From NCBI RefSeq assembly GCF_002286735.1, contig NZ_NRTA01000010.1, positions 1 to 64,000 on the forward strand: a DNA stretch of 64,000 nucleotides, read 5' to 3'. The notes below the pieces were generated by a model. The model did not search any database. It was not told where the DNA came from and was given only the letters and a program-made list of their open reading frames with translations. Each line of letters starts with the position of its first letter. Position 1 is the first letter of the stretch. The stretch is from Leptolyngbya sp. BC1307. GTDB lineage: Bacteria > Cyanobacteriota > Cyanobacteriia > Phormidesmidales > Phormidesmidaceae. Position numbers and translations under genes: made by a program. Shown here in pieces: positions 26,863 through 35,760 of the stretch.

Positions 26863-27846
26863 ATGTCACTGTTTGACTGGTTTGCAAATCGTAAGAAGAC
26901 AGGGCTGATTAGCCATGATCGGCACGAGCGGGAAATTGCCGATGGTCTGTGGACCAAGTGCGAGCGCTGTGACGTGCTCACCTACACAAAAGACCTGTGG
27001 GCCAATCAGCAGGTGTGCCCTGAGTGCGGCTACCACCATCGCATTTTTAGTACAGCGCGTATCGAACAGCTGATTGACGCTGATACCTGGACGCCGATAG
27101 ATACTCAGATCTCACCCAAAGATCCGCTGCGGTTTCGCGATCGCAAAGCCTATGCCGACCGCATTCGCGACACTCAGGCTAAGACCAAACTGGTCGATGG
27201 CGTACAGACGGGCATGGGCAAAATCGACGGTGAGCAAGTCGCCCTAGGCGTGATGGACTTTCGCTTTATGGGCGGCAGCATGGGCTCTGTCGTGGGCGAA
27301 AAGCTGACCCGGCTGATTGAGCGCAGCAGCGCTGAACGGCTGCCGGTAGTGATTGTCTGTGCTTCTGGCGGGGCACGGATGCAGGAGGGCATGCTCAGCC
27401 TGATGCAGATGGCAAAAATTTCAGCGGCCCTGGAGCGTCATCGAGCCGCCCGGCTGCTCTACATGCCGGTGCTTACCCACCCAACAACCGGCGGGGTGAC
27501 TGCAAGCTTCGCCATGCTGGGCGATATCATTCTGGCTGAACCGGAGGCGACGATTGGCTTTGCCGGTCGCCGGGTGGTAGAGCAAACCGTTCGCGAAAAG
27601 CTACCCGAGGGCTTTCAAACGGCTGAGTATCTGTTGCGTCACGGCTTTATCGATAAAATTGTGCCGCGCCCGCAGCTCAAGCAAACGTTGGCTCAGCTGA
27701 TTCGCCTGCATCAGCCCGCTAATAAGGTTGCGATCAACGCTAAGCCCATAGACGCTAAGCATGTAGACGCTGAACATGTAGACGCTAAGCACGTAGACGC
27801 TAAGCACGTAGAGACGGTGTTAAACACCCTTGAACACGAGGGTTGA
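26863..27846 (+). CDS. accD: Acetyl-CoA carboxylase carboxyltransferase, beta subunit
   Basis: 327 aa from ATG 26863 ([12 protein letters not shown], the usual start); ATG 26851 is possible and the codon at 26758 is unlikely. AccD pairs with AccA to move carboxyl from biotin to acetyl-CoA, the first step of fatty-acid synthesis. Seen: the zinc ribbon CERCDVLTY...[31 protein letters not shown], and the crotonase-like core up to [13 protein letters not shown]. The C-terminus is odd: five 15-bp tandem units add [18 protein letters not shown]-type pentapeptides after the normal end. Confidence 0.94.
   Translation: MSLFDWFANRKKTGLISHDRHEREIADGLWTKCERCDVLTYTKDLWANQQVCPECGYHHRIFSTARIEQLIDADTWTPIDTQISPKDPLRFRDRKAYADRIRDTQAKTKLVDGVQTGMGKIDGEQVALGVMDFRFMGGSMGSVVGEKLTRLIERSSAERLPVVIVCASGGARMQEGMLSLMQMAKISAALERHRAARLLYMPVLTHPTTGGVTASFAMLGDIILAEPEATIGFAGRRVVEQTVREKLPEGFQTAEYLLRHGFIDKIVPRPQLKQTLAQLIRLHQPANKVAINAKPIDAKHVDAEHVDAKHVDAKHVETVLNTLEHEG
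27736..27810. repeat. 15-bp tandem repeat in the 3' end of accD, five units
   Basis: Units follow GACGCTAAGCACGTA with 0-4 changes (the last two are identical). They keep the frame and encode D-A-K-H-V-like pentapeptides. Confidence 0.92.
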
Positions 27847-28001
27847 GTTGTAGATAGGCGCAGATGACTGAGAGGCTGTTTTTTGTCAAGAAGTGTAAAT
27901 AATCTGAGGAGACGCTGGCAGTCGCTGGTTTTTCTTCAGGTCTTCTGGGGGTATCTTGTCCCCCTGTCGCCCCATTCATGGCATGATAAGGAGACAATTT
28001 T

Positions 28002-28020
28002 ATTCAATCTAAAATTGAAT
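28002..28020. promoter_or_regulatory. Palindrome upstream of psbV
   Basis: ATTCAAT-CTAAA-ATTGAAT, a perfect 7-bp inverted repeat 38 bp before the psbV start. It could be an operator or a 5'-UTR hairpin that controls translation; AAGGAG lies just upstream (27988-27993) but too far from the start to be the ribosome site. Confidence 0.4.
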
Positions 28021-28058
28021 TACTGCTGTGTTGCGTGTCTGAGAAGCGAGCATAAAAA

Positions 28059-28577
28059 ATGAGAAATTTGTTTAAGAGATGCACCGGACTGATGGTCGCC
28101 GCTGTATTTTTTATGGCCAGTCTGTCTGGGGCTGGCTGGTTGGGAGGAAGTGCGATCGCCGCTGATCTAGATGCCTCAACCCGAACCATCAAGGCCAATG
28201 AGCAGGGCGATACCGTCACCCTCTCAGTCGAAGAGTTTACCCGAGGCCGCCGCAAGTTTAACGTGGCCTGCGCTACTTGCCACGTTGCGGGCGTTACCAA
28301 GACGAACCCCAACGTCGGCCTCGATACTGAGACGCTAGCAGGCGCTTTTCCCGCTCGGGACAATTTGGCTGCTCTGGTAGACTACTTGCACAACCCAACG
28401 ACTTACGATGGGCTCGTCGAAATTTCGGAACTACATCCGAGCACGAAGAGTACTGATGTCTATCCGAAGATGCGTAACCTCACTGAAGATGACCTGGAAG
28501 CTATTTCTGCTCACATTCTCCTAATGCCTAAGATCTTGGGAGATAAATGGGGAGCCGGTAAGACCAAGACGCTGTAG
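28059..28577 (+). CDS. psbV: Photosystem II cytochrome c550
   Basis: 172 aa precursor. Signal peptide to about residue 34 (GSAIA), then a mature protein of about 138 aa. Haem c is bound at CATCH (Cys71, Cys74, His75); the distal ligand is His126 in ELHPS, a bis-His pair typical of c550. Conserved KTNPNVGLDTETLA and NPTTYDG...MRNLTEDDLEAI. It sits on the lumenal face of PSII and stabilises the Mn4CaO5 cluster. The C-terminus ends GAGKTKTL instead of the common GGGK-x-YY, so it has diverged where the protein inserts near CP43 and D1. A hairpin terminator follows. Confidence 0.93.
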   Translation: MRNLFKRCTGLMVAAVFFMASLSGAGWLGGSAIAADLDASTRTIKANEQGDTVTLSVEEFTRGRRKFNVACATCHVAGVTKTNPNVGLDTETLAGAFPARDNLAALVDYLHNPTTYDGLVEISELHPSTKSTDVYPKMRNLTEDDLEAISAHILLMPKILGDKWGAGKTKTL

Positions 28578-28646
28578 ATTTGTTTTCAGACCTAGATCAG
28601 CAGGCATAGACCTAGGACTCAAATCGAACTTTAAGAGCTAGACTTT

Positions 28647-28678
28647 AGCGCAGGAGAGAGCTGTCTCTGCTGCGCTTT
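28647..28678 (+). terminator. Hairpin terminator after psbV
   Basis: AGCGCAG/CTGCGCT plus inner AGAGA/TCTCT, separated by a G-G mismatch, with a GCTG loop. The T-stretch after the stem is short (TT). Confidence 0.6.
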
Positions 28679-28737
28679 GCTACGGTTATAGCCAACCGGA
28701 TCACAGCGATGAGACACAAGGCGATAGCACAGAATCT

Positions 28738-29910
28738 ATGATCAATCGAAGAACGCTGCTTTTTGGAACCGCTGGGCTCGCTCTCAGCAGTCTGCTCACG
28801 GGCTGCGGAGCTACCGCTAATGCTCTGCGCGTGACGCTGCTAGAAGGTTCGGTGCCAGCTGAGGTTTTAAAGCGGTTTCGCCAGCAGGCGGAAAGCCCGG
28901 TTGATTTTCAGATGATTACTCAGCTAGAGACGGTGTTTCAACAGCTACAGCGCTGGCAGCTACCGCCGAAGGCACCGACTTTTTCACTGCGGCGTTTACC
29001 CTGGGCTCAGGGCGCGCCCCGCCCAGCTACCAGCAATTTGGTTAGCCTGGGCGACTATTGGCTGGCTGAAGCGATCGCTCAAGACCTGATCGAGCCGCTA
29101 GACCTGCCCACTGAGACCTTAGAAAAGCTACCGGTGGCCTGGCAGCAGTTTGTCAGCCGCGAGGCCCGTTCGGGCAGTGATCAGATAGCCGCAAATGCAC
29201 TCTGGGCCGCTCCCTACAAGGTACAGACACTGGTGATCGCCTATCGCCCGGATCAGTTTCCGCAGGCAGGGTCACGCTCGCCCTTTAAGACCTGGCGTGA
29301 TCTGCTCCAGCCTCAGCTGCGCCGTCAGCTAGCCTTACCCGACCATCCTCGAATCGTCTTGGGCCTGCTGCAAAAAATGCAGAGCGGCAGCTTTAATCCC
29401 AGTTTTGAAATGCCTGCCGACAGCGCTTCAGCCGCGCAGCTGACTGACTCACTCATTGAGCCTTTTACTCAGCTCAATCAGCAGGTGAGAACCTATGACT
29501 CCGATACCTCACTGAAGGCGCTGGTTAATCAGGATGTCGCCGCAGTCGTCGGCTGGTCGGGCGATGTGATGGCGGCCCTACAGCAGTACCGTGAGCTGAA
29601 GGTCGTCATTCCAGCAGAGGGCTCGCTACTGTCGGCTGATATGTGGGTGCGGCCCAAAGGCGCAGACATGAGCGCTGCCGCCAAAAAATGGATAGCGTTT
29701 TGCTGGCAGACCGGCCCGGCCACCCAGATTTCGATCGCTGGCAAGGGCCTATCGCCGATCTTTCTCGACCGGGGCGTTAGCTTGCCCGGTGCATTAGAAG
29801 ATAGCCCGCTATCTATAACAGCCATCCAAAATAGTGAACCGCTGTTGCCTTTACCGGCAGCCGTACAGACTGCGTATTTGAACCTGTGGCAGCAGGTTAG
29901 AACGGGCTAG
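28738..29910 (+). CDS. Extracellular solute-binding lipoprotein (orphan)
   Basis: 390 aa. N-terminus MINRRTLLFGTAGLALSSLLTGC shows an RR pair before a hydrophobic stretch and a lipobox LTGC at about residues 20-23, so it is probably a lipoprotein, perhaps Tat-exported. The body resembles periplasmic binding proteins of the PotD/AfuA type (ALWAAPYKVQTLVIAYRPDQ, AAVVGWSGDVMAAL, SADMWVRPKGADM), which bind polyamines or metal complexes. No permease or ATPase gene is nearby, so it serves a transporter elsewhere or a different role. Its 3' end overlaps the convergent next gene by 14 bp. Confidence 0.75.
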   Translation: MINRRTLLFGTAGLALSSLLTGCGATANALRVTLLEGSVPAEVLKRFRQQAESPVDFQMITQLETVFQQLQRWQLPPKAPTFSLRRLPWAQGAPRPATSNLVSLGDYWLAEAIAQDLIEPLDLPTETLEKLPVAWQQFVSREARSGSDQIAANALWAAPYKVQTLVIAYRPDQFPQAGSRSPFKTWRDLLQPQLRRQLALPDHPRIVLGLLQKMQSGSFNPSFEMPADSASAAQLTDSLIEPFTQLNQQVRTYDSDTSLKALVNQDVAAVVGWSGDVMAALQQYRELKVVIPAEGSLLSADMWVRPKGADMSAAAKKWIAFCWQTGPATQISIAGKGLSPIFLDRGVSLPGALEDSPLSITAIQNSEPLLPLPAAVQTAYLNLWQQVRTG

Positions 29911-30586
29911 GGCTAAGGTTAGGTCGGCGGATACGGCTGCTGCTGGCGTCATCCAGCACGATTGTACAGGGCAGCTTTGCCACCACTGACGGACTGAGCT
30001 GCCCGGCGGCCTGACTAAAATCGCAAAAGTGCCCGCCTCGCAGCACGACGCCCGCCCGGCTGCTGAAGATTCTACTGGCACTTCTACTGGTGCCTTCACT
30101 GGCTCTTCTATTGGCTCTGACATCGTTAACAGCAGCGACATCACCCGTGTGAAACACCCGCACGCTGTAGCCGTAATCTTCGGCAGCGGTGCCAAACTGC
30201 GAGACAAACGCATAGCGCTCAAAGTAGTTGAGCAAGCTCCAGATCTGCTCATTAACGATGATATCGACGTAGTTAGGACCATTGTCAACTTGATAGGCGC
30301 GCCAGTGCTCAACCAGGCGATCGCTGCCATAGCGCGCACTCACCTGATCGCGCATCCAGGTTAGGCTCGGTTGGCTAAACCGCACGGGGGAAAGCCGGTC
30401 ATCAGCCGCGACGAGGGTTCCCTGAGCAGCCGGCAGAAGTAGCGGAAACTGACCTAAATCTGATAGCTGGGCCTGTACCGCCGAGGGCTGAGCCCCTACC
30501 GCCCGGCTAAATAGCCCGCTCAGCACTAGGGCCGCGAGCACAGTGCCAACCATTTGTTTTATTCGCTTTGAGCGAGGTTGTGCCAT
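29897..30586 (-). CDS. Secreted hypothetical protein (229 aa)
   Basis: Starts MAQPRSKRIKQMVGTV at ATG 30586; a GTG at 30598 would add four residues. A signal peptide (about to AVGAQ) is followed by a folded domain of about 110 residues (SLTWMRDQVSARYG, NYVDIIVNEQIWSLLNYFER, YGYSVRVFHTGD). Then come a repeat-rich linker and a final part with two Cys (GHFCDFSQ, LPCTIVLDD) that may form a disulfide. Function unknown. The linker is encoded by 12-bp tandem units. It is convergent with the solute-binding gene, overlapping it by 14 bp. Confidence 0.6.
   Translation of the reverse strand: MAQPRSKRIKQMVGTVLAALVLSGLFSRAVGAQPSAVQAQLSDLGQFPLLLPAAQGTLVAADDRLSPVRFSQPSLTWMRDQVSARYGSDRLVEHWRAYQVDNGPNYVDIIVNEQIWSLLNYFERYAFVSQFGTAAEDYGYSVRVFHTGDVAAVNDVRANRRASEGTSRSASRIFSSRAGVVLRGGHFCDFSQAAGQLSPSVVAKLPCTIVLDDASSSRIRRPNLSPSPF
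30068..30115. repeat. Degenerate 12-bp tandem repeat inside the secreted protein gene
   Basis: Four units read like NNTTCTACTGGN (GATTCTACTGGC, ACTTCTACTGGT, GCCTTCACTGGC, TCTTCTATTGGC). The period keeps the reading frame. Confidence 0.7.
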
Positions 30587-30592
30587 TTTGCG

Positions 30593-30618
30593 CTTCACTG
30601 GCCTGCTTCACTGGCCTG
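30593..30618. repeat. 13-bp tandem duplication before the secreted protein gene
   Basis: CTTCACTGGCCTG occurs twice in tandem just upstream of ATG 30586. It covers the expected ribosome-site region and may affect translation. Confidence 0.75.
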
Positions 30619-30670
30619 ACTGATCGTGCTCTCATTTTATCCTCACCTAGCGGCGATCGCCCGGACGGGT

Positions 30671-33373
30671 TTACTCAGGCGCGCTCAAGATTAGCCGCAC
30701 CCGATGGATATGACCTAGCACAATTTCCTGGTCACTGACCGACTCCAGCATGGTGACAACTGCTTGAGGCCGCAGTAAGGTGCCGTCATTGCGGCAGCTG
30801 CCGGTATATCGGATGACCTGTCCAGTGGTCTCTACTGGGCTCAGGCGATCGCGCACCGCCGCTGGCAAATCCATCAGGATATCGGCTTCAGCTAGCGCCA
30901 GGGTGAAGAGACGCGATCGCAAATCCACTTCCTTAGTTTTGCCTGACTTAGTCGTTTTGGTCTGCATAATCTGCTCAGCAGCAAGCACCTGCTGCACCCA
31001 CTGCGCCCAGTCGCCCGTCCCGTCTTGGGTATCGACAGCGAGTAGATATTCAGCCTGATCGAGGCACTTGGTGGCAGAGGGCGTCTCTAGCGAGATGGCG
31101 GCTGTCTGATAGATCGGCACGCTTTCAGGCAGTTGCGCTTGCAGCCGGGCGCTGAAATCAGCTGGGTCAATCACTTCTGTCAGCTCAAAATCAATGATTT
31201 CACCTGTGCTGGTCAGCCCCAAAGGCAGCGCATTAGCCGGAGAAATTCGCGGCCCCGGATGATAGCCACCGGTAAAGGCAATCGGCAGCGCGGCCCGGCG
31301 AATGGCCCGGTCCATCAGCCTGGCAAAGTCCAGGTGGCCAATTAGCGCCATATCACCGAGCTTGCCGAGGGTGACGCGCAGCCGCTGAGCGCGGGTCTGG
31401 TTGGGCTGAAAGTGCCCAGCAAACTGAGGAATCGCCAGTGGCGGCACGACTATGTTATGGCCAAAGTCTGGCCCGCAGATGCCGCAGTGAGAGCAGCCTT
31501 CAAAAGAGCAGTCGGGCACAGTAGCCGCCGCAAGCGCTCGCTTGAGGTCGTCTTGCAACCACTGCTTCTCAATGCCGGTGTCGATGTGATCCCAGGGGAG
31601 CGGGCGATCTAGCATGGCGGTCATGGCCTCGTCTACGGCCTGACCCTCCCGTTCTGCAGTCGCAATATTGTCATCCAGGCTCCATTCACCGCTCTCGACC
31701 TGACGATATTTCCAGTCGAGACCGGCATCGGCGATCGCCTCAGTCCAGGCCCCATATGCTTTTTCTAAGCTCTCCCACCAGGCGTCCATTCCTGCGCCTA
31801 GCTCCCAGGCCCGGCGCACGACGGCAGAAAGACGGCGATCGCCCCGCCCGACAAAGTCTTCCATCGCCGAAATTCGCACGTCGGTAAAGTTGACCTTGAC
31901 GCCGCGAATCTGGTTGAACTCGGCCTGCAAGAGTGCCTGCTTACGCTTAAATTCGTCAGTAGAGACCGAGTGCCATTGAAACGGCGTGTGGGGCTTAGGC
32001 GTCAGGTTAGAGATAGTGATATTGAACTTGAGCGATCGCCGCCCCTTTTCAAAGCACTCTCGCCGCAGCCAGCGCACCGTTTCTGCAATGCCTAATACGT
32101 CTATATCGGTTTCGCCCGGCAGGCCGATCATAAAGTACAGTTTTACCCGCTCCCAGCCCTGCTCATAGGCAATTTTTACCCCGCGCAGCAGTTCTTCATT
32201 CGTGAGCCCTTTGTTGATGATATCGCGCATTCGCTGCGTACCGGCCTCAGGAGCAAAGGTCAACCCTGTCTGCCGCAGGCCGCCGACAATGTTCGCAATG
32301 TTTTCATCAAACCGATCTACCCGCTGGCTGGGCAGCGAGAGGTTAATATTCTCGTCTTTGAGCCGATTTTTGATTTCGACGCCCACCGCTGGCAGCGCCA
32401 AATAGTCTGAGCAGCTCAGAGACAACAGTGAAAATTCGCTGTAGCCGGTCTCTCGCATACCGCGCTCAATCGTGTCAATCACCTGCTCAGGCGGCACGTC
32501 TCGCGCCGGGCGAGTCAGCATACCCGGCTGGCAAAAGCGACAGCCTCGGGTGCAGCCCCGCCGAATTTCAACCGTCAGCCGGTCATGTACGGTCTCGACG
32601 TAGGGCACCAGGCCAATTGAGTACTCCGGCATGGGCGGCGCGACTCGACGCAGCACCCGCGCAGGCACATCGGGGCGGTTAGGCTGTACCGAGCCATCAG
32701 CCGCCATGTCATAAAAGCGGGGCACATAGACGCCCGGCACCTGAGCGAGATCGAGCAAGAGCTGCTCTCGGCTAAGGCCAGCGGCTTTGCCTTCTTCTAC
32801 TACTAAGCCAATTTCGGGCAGCAGTTCTTCGCCATCACCTAAGGCGACAAAGTCGAGAAATTCGGCGTAGGGTTCGGGGTTAGAGGTGGCCGTCTGCCCG
32901 CCCGCAAAAATCAGCGGCCAGCTGCCGGCTTCTACATTCCAGGGGCCTTCTGCGCTACGCGCCTGCCAGGTGAGGGGTACTTGAGCGAGAGAAAGCATTT
33001 CTAAGATATTAGTTGCCCCCAGCTCGTAGCTCAGGCTAAAGCCTAAGATGTCAAACTCACTCAGAGAGCGGCGAGACTCCACGGCGAATAGGGGCGTCTG
33101 GCTCTCTCGCAGCTTTTGGGTGAGGTCAGCAGCAGGGAGGTAAGCGCGATCGCACAGCTGTCGGGGCTGAGCGTTCAAAATGCTGTATAAAATGATGTGC
33201 CCAAGATTAGAGGCACCCACTTCATAAATCTCAGGATAGGTCAGCACCCAGCGAATATCAGCCGCTGCCCAGGGCTGACGTACCGCGCCGCGCTCGTTTC
33301 CCAGGTAGCGAGCAGGCCGAGAGATATCAGCGTTAATCAGGTCGGCGATCGCAATCGGTGCAGTAGTCGTCAC
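30671..33373 (-). CDS. B12-binding/radical SAM protein fused to a DUF2344 domain
   Basis: 900 aa. The layout matches a large radical SAM family (TIGR03960 type) fused to a TIGR03936/DUF2344 domain. Residues about 1-220 resemble a B12-binding Rossmann-like region (GASNLGHIILYS, LGFSLSYELGATN). The radical SAM core has the 4Fe-4S motif CTRGCRFC in VEIRRGCTRGCRFCQPG. A Cys-rich segment CSFEGCSHCGICG near residue 625 may hold a second cluster. The C-terminal about 240 residues are DUF2344. The reaction is unknown. It is monocistronic. Confidence 0.85.
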   Translation of the reverse strand: MTTTAPIAIADLINADISRPARYLGNERGAVRQPWAAADIRWVLTYPEIYEVGASNLGHIILYSILNAQPRQLCDRAYLPAADLTQKLRESQTPLFAVESRRSLSEFDILGFSLSYELGATNILEMLSLAQVPLTWQARSAEGPWNVEAGSWPLIFAGGQTATSNPEPYAEFLDFVALGDGEELLPEIGLVVEEGKAAGLSREQLLLDLAQVPGVYVPRFYDMAADGSVQPNRPDVPARVLRRVAPPMPEYSIGLVPYVETVHDRLTVEIRRGCTRGCRFCQPGMLTRPARDVPPEQVIDTIERGMRETGYSEFSLLSLSCSDYLALPAVGVEIKNRLKDENINLSLPSQRVDRFDENIANIVGGLRQTGLTFAPEAGTQRMRDIINKGLTNEELLRGVKIAYEQGWERVKLYFMIGLPGETDIDVLGIAETVRWLRRECFEKGRRSLKFNITISNLTPKPHTPFQWHSVSTDEFKRKQALLQAEFNQIRGVKVNFTDVRISAMEDFVGRGDRRLSAVVRRAWELGAGMDAWWESLEKAYGAWTEAIADAGLDWKYRQVESGEWSLDDNIATAEREGQAVDEAMTAMLDRPLPWDHIDTGIEKQWLQDDLKRALAAATVPDCSFEGCSHCGICGPDFGHNIVVPPLAIPQFAGHFQPNQTRAQRLRVTLGKLGDMALIGHLDFARLMDRAIRRAALPIAFTGGYHPGPRISPANALPLGLTSTGEIIDFELTEVIDPADFSARLQAQLPESVPIYQTAAISLETPSATKCLDQAEYLLAVDTQDGTGDWAQWVQQVLAAEQIMQTKTTKSGKTKEVDLRSRLFTLALAEADILMDLPAAVRDRLSPVETTGQVIRYTGSCRNDGTLLRPQAVVTMLESVSDQEIVLGHIHRVRLILSAPE

Positions 33374-33458
33374 AGTGAATCTCGCAAAAATCTAGACCTT
33401 CACTATATCGCAAACGTCCTGAGCCCAAAGCTGGACTTAGCTTATAGGAGGCACGCAT

Positions 33459-33489
33459 AAAAAAGCGCCCTCCCTACTCAGGAGAACGC
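33459..33489 (-). terminator. Terminator of the STAS gene
   Basis: On the minus strand GCGTTCTCC pairs with GGAGGGCGC (two central mismatches) over a 7-base loop, followed by six Ts. It lies 67-97 bp downstream of the STAS stop. Confidence 0.7.
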
Positions 33490-33497
33490 CCGTCACA

Positions 33498-33541
33498 CAA
33501 GTATTAGGCAGACTTTATTAGGCAGACAAGTATTAGGCAGA
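33498..33541. repeat. About 15-bp tandem repeat, three units
   Basis: CAAGTATTAGGCAGA, CTTTATTAGGCAGA and CAAGTATTAGGCAGA lie in a row between the STAS gene and its terminator. Confidence 0.8.
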
Positions 33542-33555
33542 TTTGGCAGGCGGCG

Positions 33556-33879
33556 CTAGGCGGCGATCGCAGCGGGAACCTGATCGATCATGGTGAAGAC
33601 CCGGTCGAGCTGAGTCATCTCAAAAACAATGCGAATAGCGGGCGGAGCAGAGCAGATGCTGAGGCGCTTGCTTCTAGACTTGGCCGCATTCAGGACCGAC
33701 ATCAAAGAAACCAGCCCCGCATTATCCAAAGATTCGACTTTACTCATATCAACTAGCAGCTCAGACGGGCAGTCACTGTTGATGGCAGAGACTAGCTGCT
33801 GCTCAAACCAGTTAGCGCTCTCAGCATTGAGAATGCCAAAAGGACAAATTACAGTCATCGGTGAATTAGGAATTGCCAT
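33556..33879 (-). CDS. STAS-domain protein (anti-sigma-factor antagonist type)
   Basis: 107 aa, a single STAS domain. Fold markers: N-terminal strand, ELLVDMSKVESLDNAGLVSL and the C-terminal LDRVFTMIDQ. Such proteins bind anti-sigma factors, usually controlled by phosphorylation of a Ser or Thr in the D-S-S/T-G-L loop. Here the loop is D-N-A-G-L, so the usual phospho-acceptor is missing and control may be by abundance. It is alone, with a 1.07-kb gene-free tract upstream and a terminator downstream. PP2C or kinase partners are not nearby. Confidence 0.8.
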   Translation of the reverse strand: MAIPNSPMTVICPFGILNAESANWFEQQLVSAINSDCPSELLVDMSKVESLDNAGLVSLMSVLNAAKSRSKRLSICSAPPAIRIVFEMTQLDRVFTMIDQVPAAIAA

Positions 33880-34950
33880 ATTAACTCTTTCCTCAGATCA
33901 GATTCTAATGAACTATCAATTACGGGAACTGCATCAATGCCAACGAGACGCTTCGGACAAGCGCTGCCACTGATAATTCGAAAATAATTCGCAAACCGGA
34001 CTCACGAACAAATCCTATGCTCATAAACTTACCGGTGATGAATTCGAATGGCGCAAGGTGCAGCAGCATGTTTGCTGAATCTTGACCTGTATCATCTCTT
34101 GTTTAAAGTTTTAGGTAAGTGACACTACTTAACTTCAACCTTATCTAGAAAATCCGTGTGCTTTGCTACAAAGCATGCCCACGTTTATTCAGATGTTTTC
34201 GCATCCTCATTTTCTACAGGTGATTCAACTCACAAAGTGCTCAGCGAGCTAAAGCGAAACCATCAACTCTTCGACTATTAAACCTCTAGCTACCCAACCA
34301 CTAAAGAACGAAGAATACATTCCTAAGCGACTGATTCGCAAGAAATTCAAGGTTAAACACCCTCTTATAGATGCATACAGACAGCTTTTGTTCCCCACGA
34401 ATTTCGATTTAGACCGTATCATTTATTACTTTTTGACCTTAACGTTTAATCAGGGACGAGACATTCAGGGCCAGCGGTATTGACTGATACAAATACACAT
34501 TTTTCTTGAGTACGCTTTGCTATAGAAACTGCAAGAATGAACTGCTGGCAGCTGCAAGACTAATTTAAGGAGCGCAGGTTGTTTTTATAATCGTCCCTTA
34601 ACTTAAGGAGTACTTTGATAACTCGAAAATCTCTCTAGAACGGGATGATTGCTGTTAACTTCATCCCTCAGATAGATTGATTCGAGAAGACGCTTCACAC
34701 TCCAAAAATGTATCAGTCGTTTTTAGAGATGATCGCTCACTCATACAGACCACCCATCAGCAAGTGGACTGAGCCGAGCAAAGAAACGAACATCGAAACC
34801 GTAAAGGATTCATAACTACTCACCGCCAATGGGTAGCCACATCAAATACAGGCACACTGGTTGAGCAAAGATGTCTGAATAGTGGCAGCAGCGCTTCTGG
34901 TGTATTCAGTTTGCCCACAGCAAGAAGGTTTATAGAAAGATCGGACCATC
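33880..34950. other. 1.07-kb gene-free tract, AT-rich
   Basis: No convincing coding frame on either strand. Composition is visibly more AT-rich than the neighbouring genes and HIP1 octamers are absent. Seen: hairpin GGGATGA/TCATCCC (34642-34667), the palindrome CCTTAACTTAAGG near 34596-34608, and repeats of TTAAGGAG. It must hold the STAS promoter at its left end. A decayed gene, a long leader or an unrecognised ncRNA is possible. Confidence 0.5.
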
Positions 34951-35382
34951 CTAAGAAGAGAGCTCATTTGCCTGAGTTAGGGTCTGAAAAACACTCATGT
35001 GCTTGTGCCAGAAGCTGCGAATAAATTCGTTTAGCTGGCCACTGCTACGGCGTAGCGCCATATCGTTAGGATTGATCTTCAGCTGAATCAATAGAGAGAA
35101 AAAGTCAACGTCGCAGGCAATTTGAAACAGCGTCAGCGGCCAGATCAAGTCAGGACAGTCCTCCAGGTCATAGAGCTGGAGAGAGGATAGATTAGGGGCG
35201 ATCGCCGCTGCCGAAATCATCTCCTGACGCGCCCCCTGCCCTTCGTCTTCGGGTAAGCCCTGAATCAGTAGCGTTGGCCTGGCCCAGCAGAGATGGCGGG
35301 TATCGATCACCTGAATCGCTTCAGCATATAGCCGCGATGAGCCGTGCTCTAGGTAAAGAATCTGGGAGGGAACAACGCTCAT
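34951..35382 (-). CDS. Conserved hypothetical protein (143 aa)
   Basis: The N-terminal half is beta-rich and hydrophobic (SQILYLEHGSSRLYAEAIQV, HLCWARPTLLIQGLP). The C-terminal half looks helical (LNEFIRSFWHKHMSVFQTL). No membrane helix or catalytic motif. Related unknowns appear common in cyanobacteria. Function unknown; it lies alone between two gene-poor stretches. Confidence 0.55.
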   Translation of the reverse strand: MSVVPSQILYLEHGSSRLYAEAIQVIDTRHLCWARPTLLIQGLPEDEGQGARQEMISAAAIAPNLSSLQLYDLEDCPDLIWPLTLFQIACDVDFFSLLIQLKINPNDMALRRSSGQLNEFIRSFWHKHMSVFQTLTQANELSS

Positions 35383-35425
35383 GGCAACGAGGGGTATTTA
35401 AAAAAATGCTGTATTTGCGAAACCG

Positions 35426-35457
35426 TCGGCCTGCTTAGATATCGGCCCGCTTAGACC
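35426..35457. repeat. 16-bp tandem duplication
   Basis: TCGGCCTGCTTAGATA then TCGGCCCGCTTAGACC, in the 378-bp gene-free stretch (35383-35760) between divergent genes. The rest shows only AT-rich promoter-like sequence. Confidence 0.65.
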
Positions 35458-35760
35458 TAGAGAACACCTGCCGCAGAACAGATGAGTTTATGCGGCGAAG
35501 GTGCAAACGGATAACCGTTAGGCTTTAGTTGCTGAGACTTGGTTTTAGCTAAGATATATTAAGAAACACGCTCATATTACCACTCAGGGAGGGTGATTTC
35601 AGTTTTCTTATAATGTCAGTATTGACGAATGACTCAATGACTGACGACAGGTGACAAGATTGCTAGAAGATAGAGTCTGAGCCACGGCTGCTGTCAGGAT
35701 GGCACCGCTCAGAGCCGTAAATATCAGATGTGTCAAGTCAGAGATGCGCAGATTAAACCC

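Noticed and set aside
29851-30339. Leftward frame with EPIEEPVKAPVEVPVE-type repeats
   Set aside because: It is the second frame of the 12-bp repeats inside the real gene at 29897-30586, which has a signal peptide and sensible composition.
30780-32682. Several rightward frames opposite the radical SAM gene
   Set aside because: Arg/Ser-rich shadow frames without motifs or ribosome sites.
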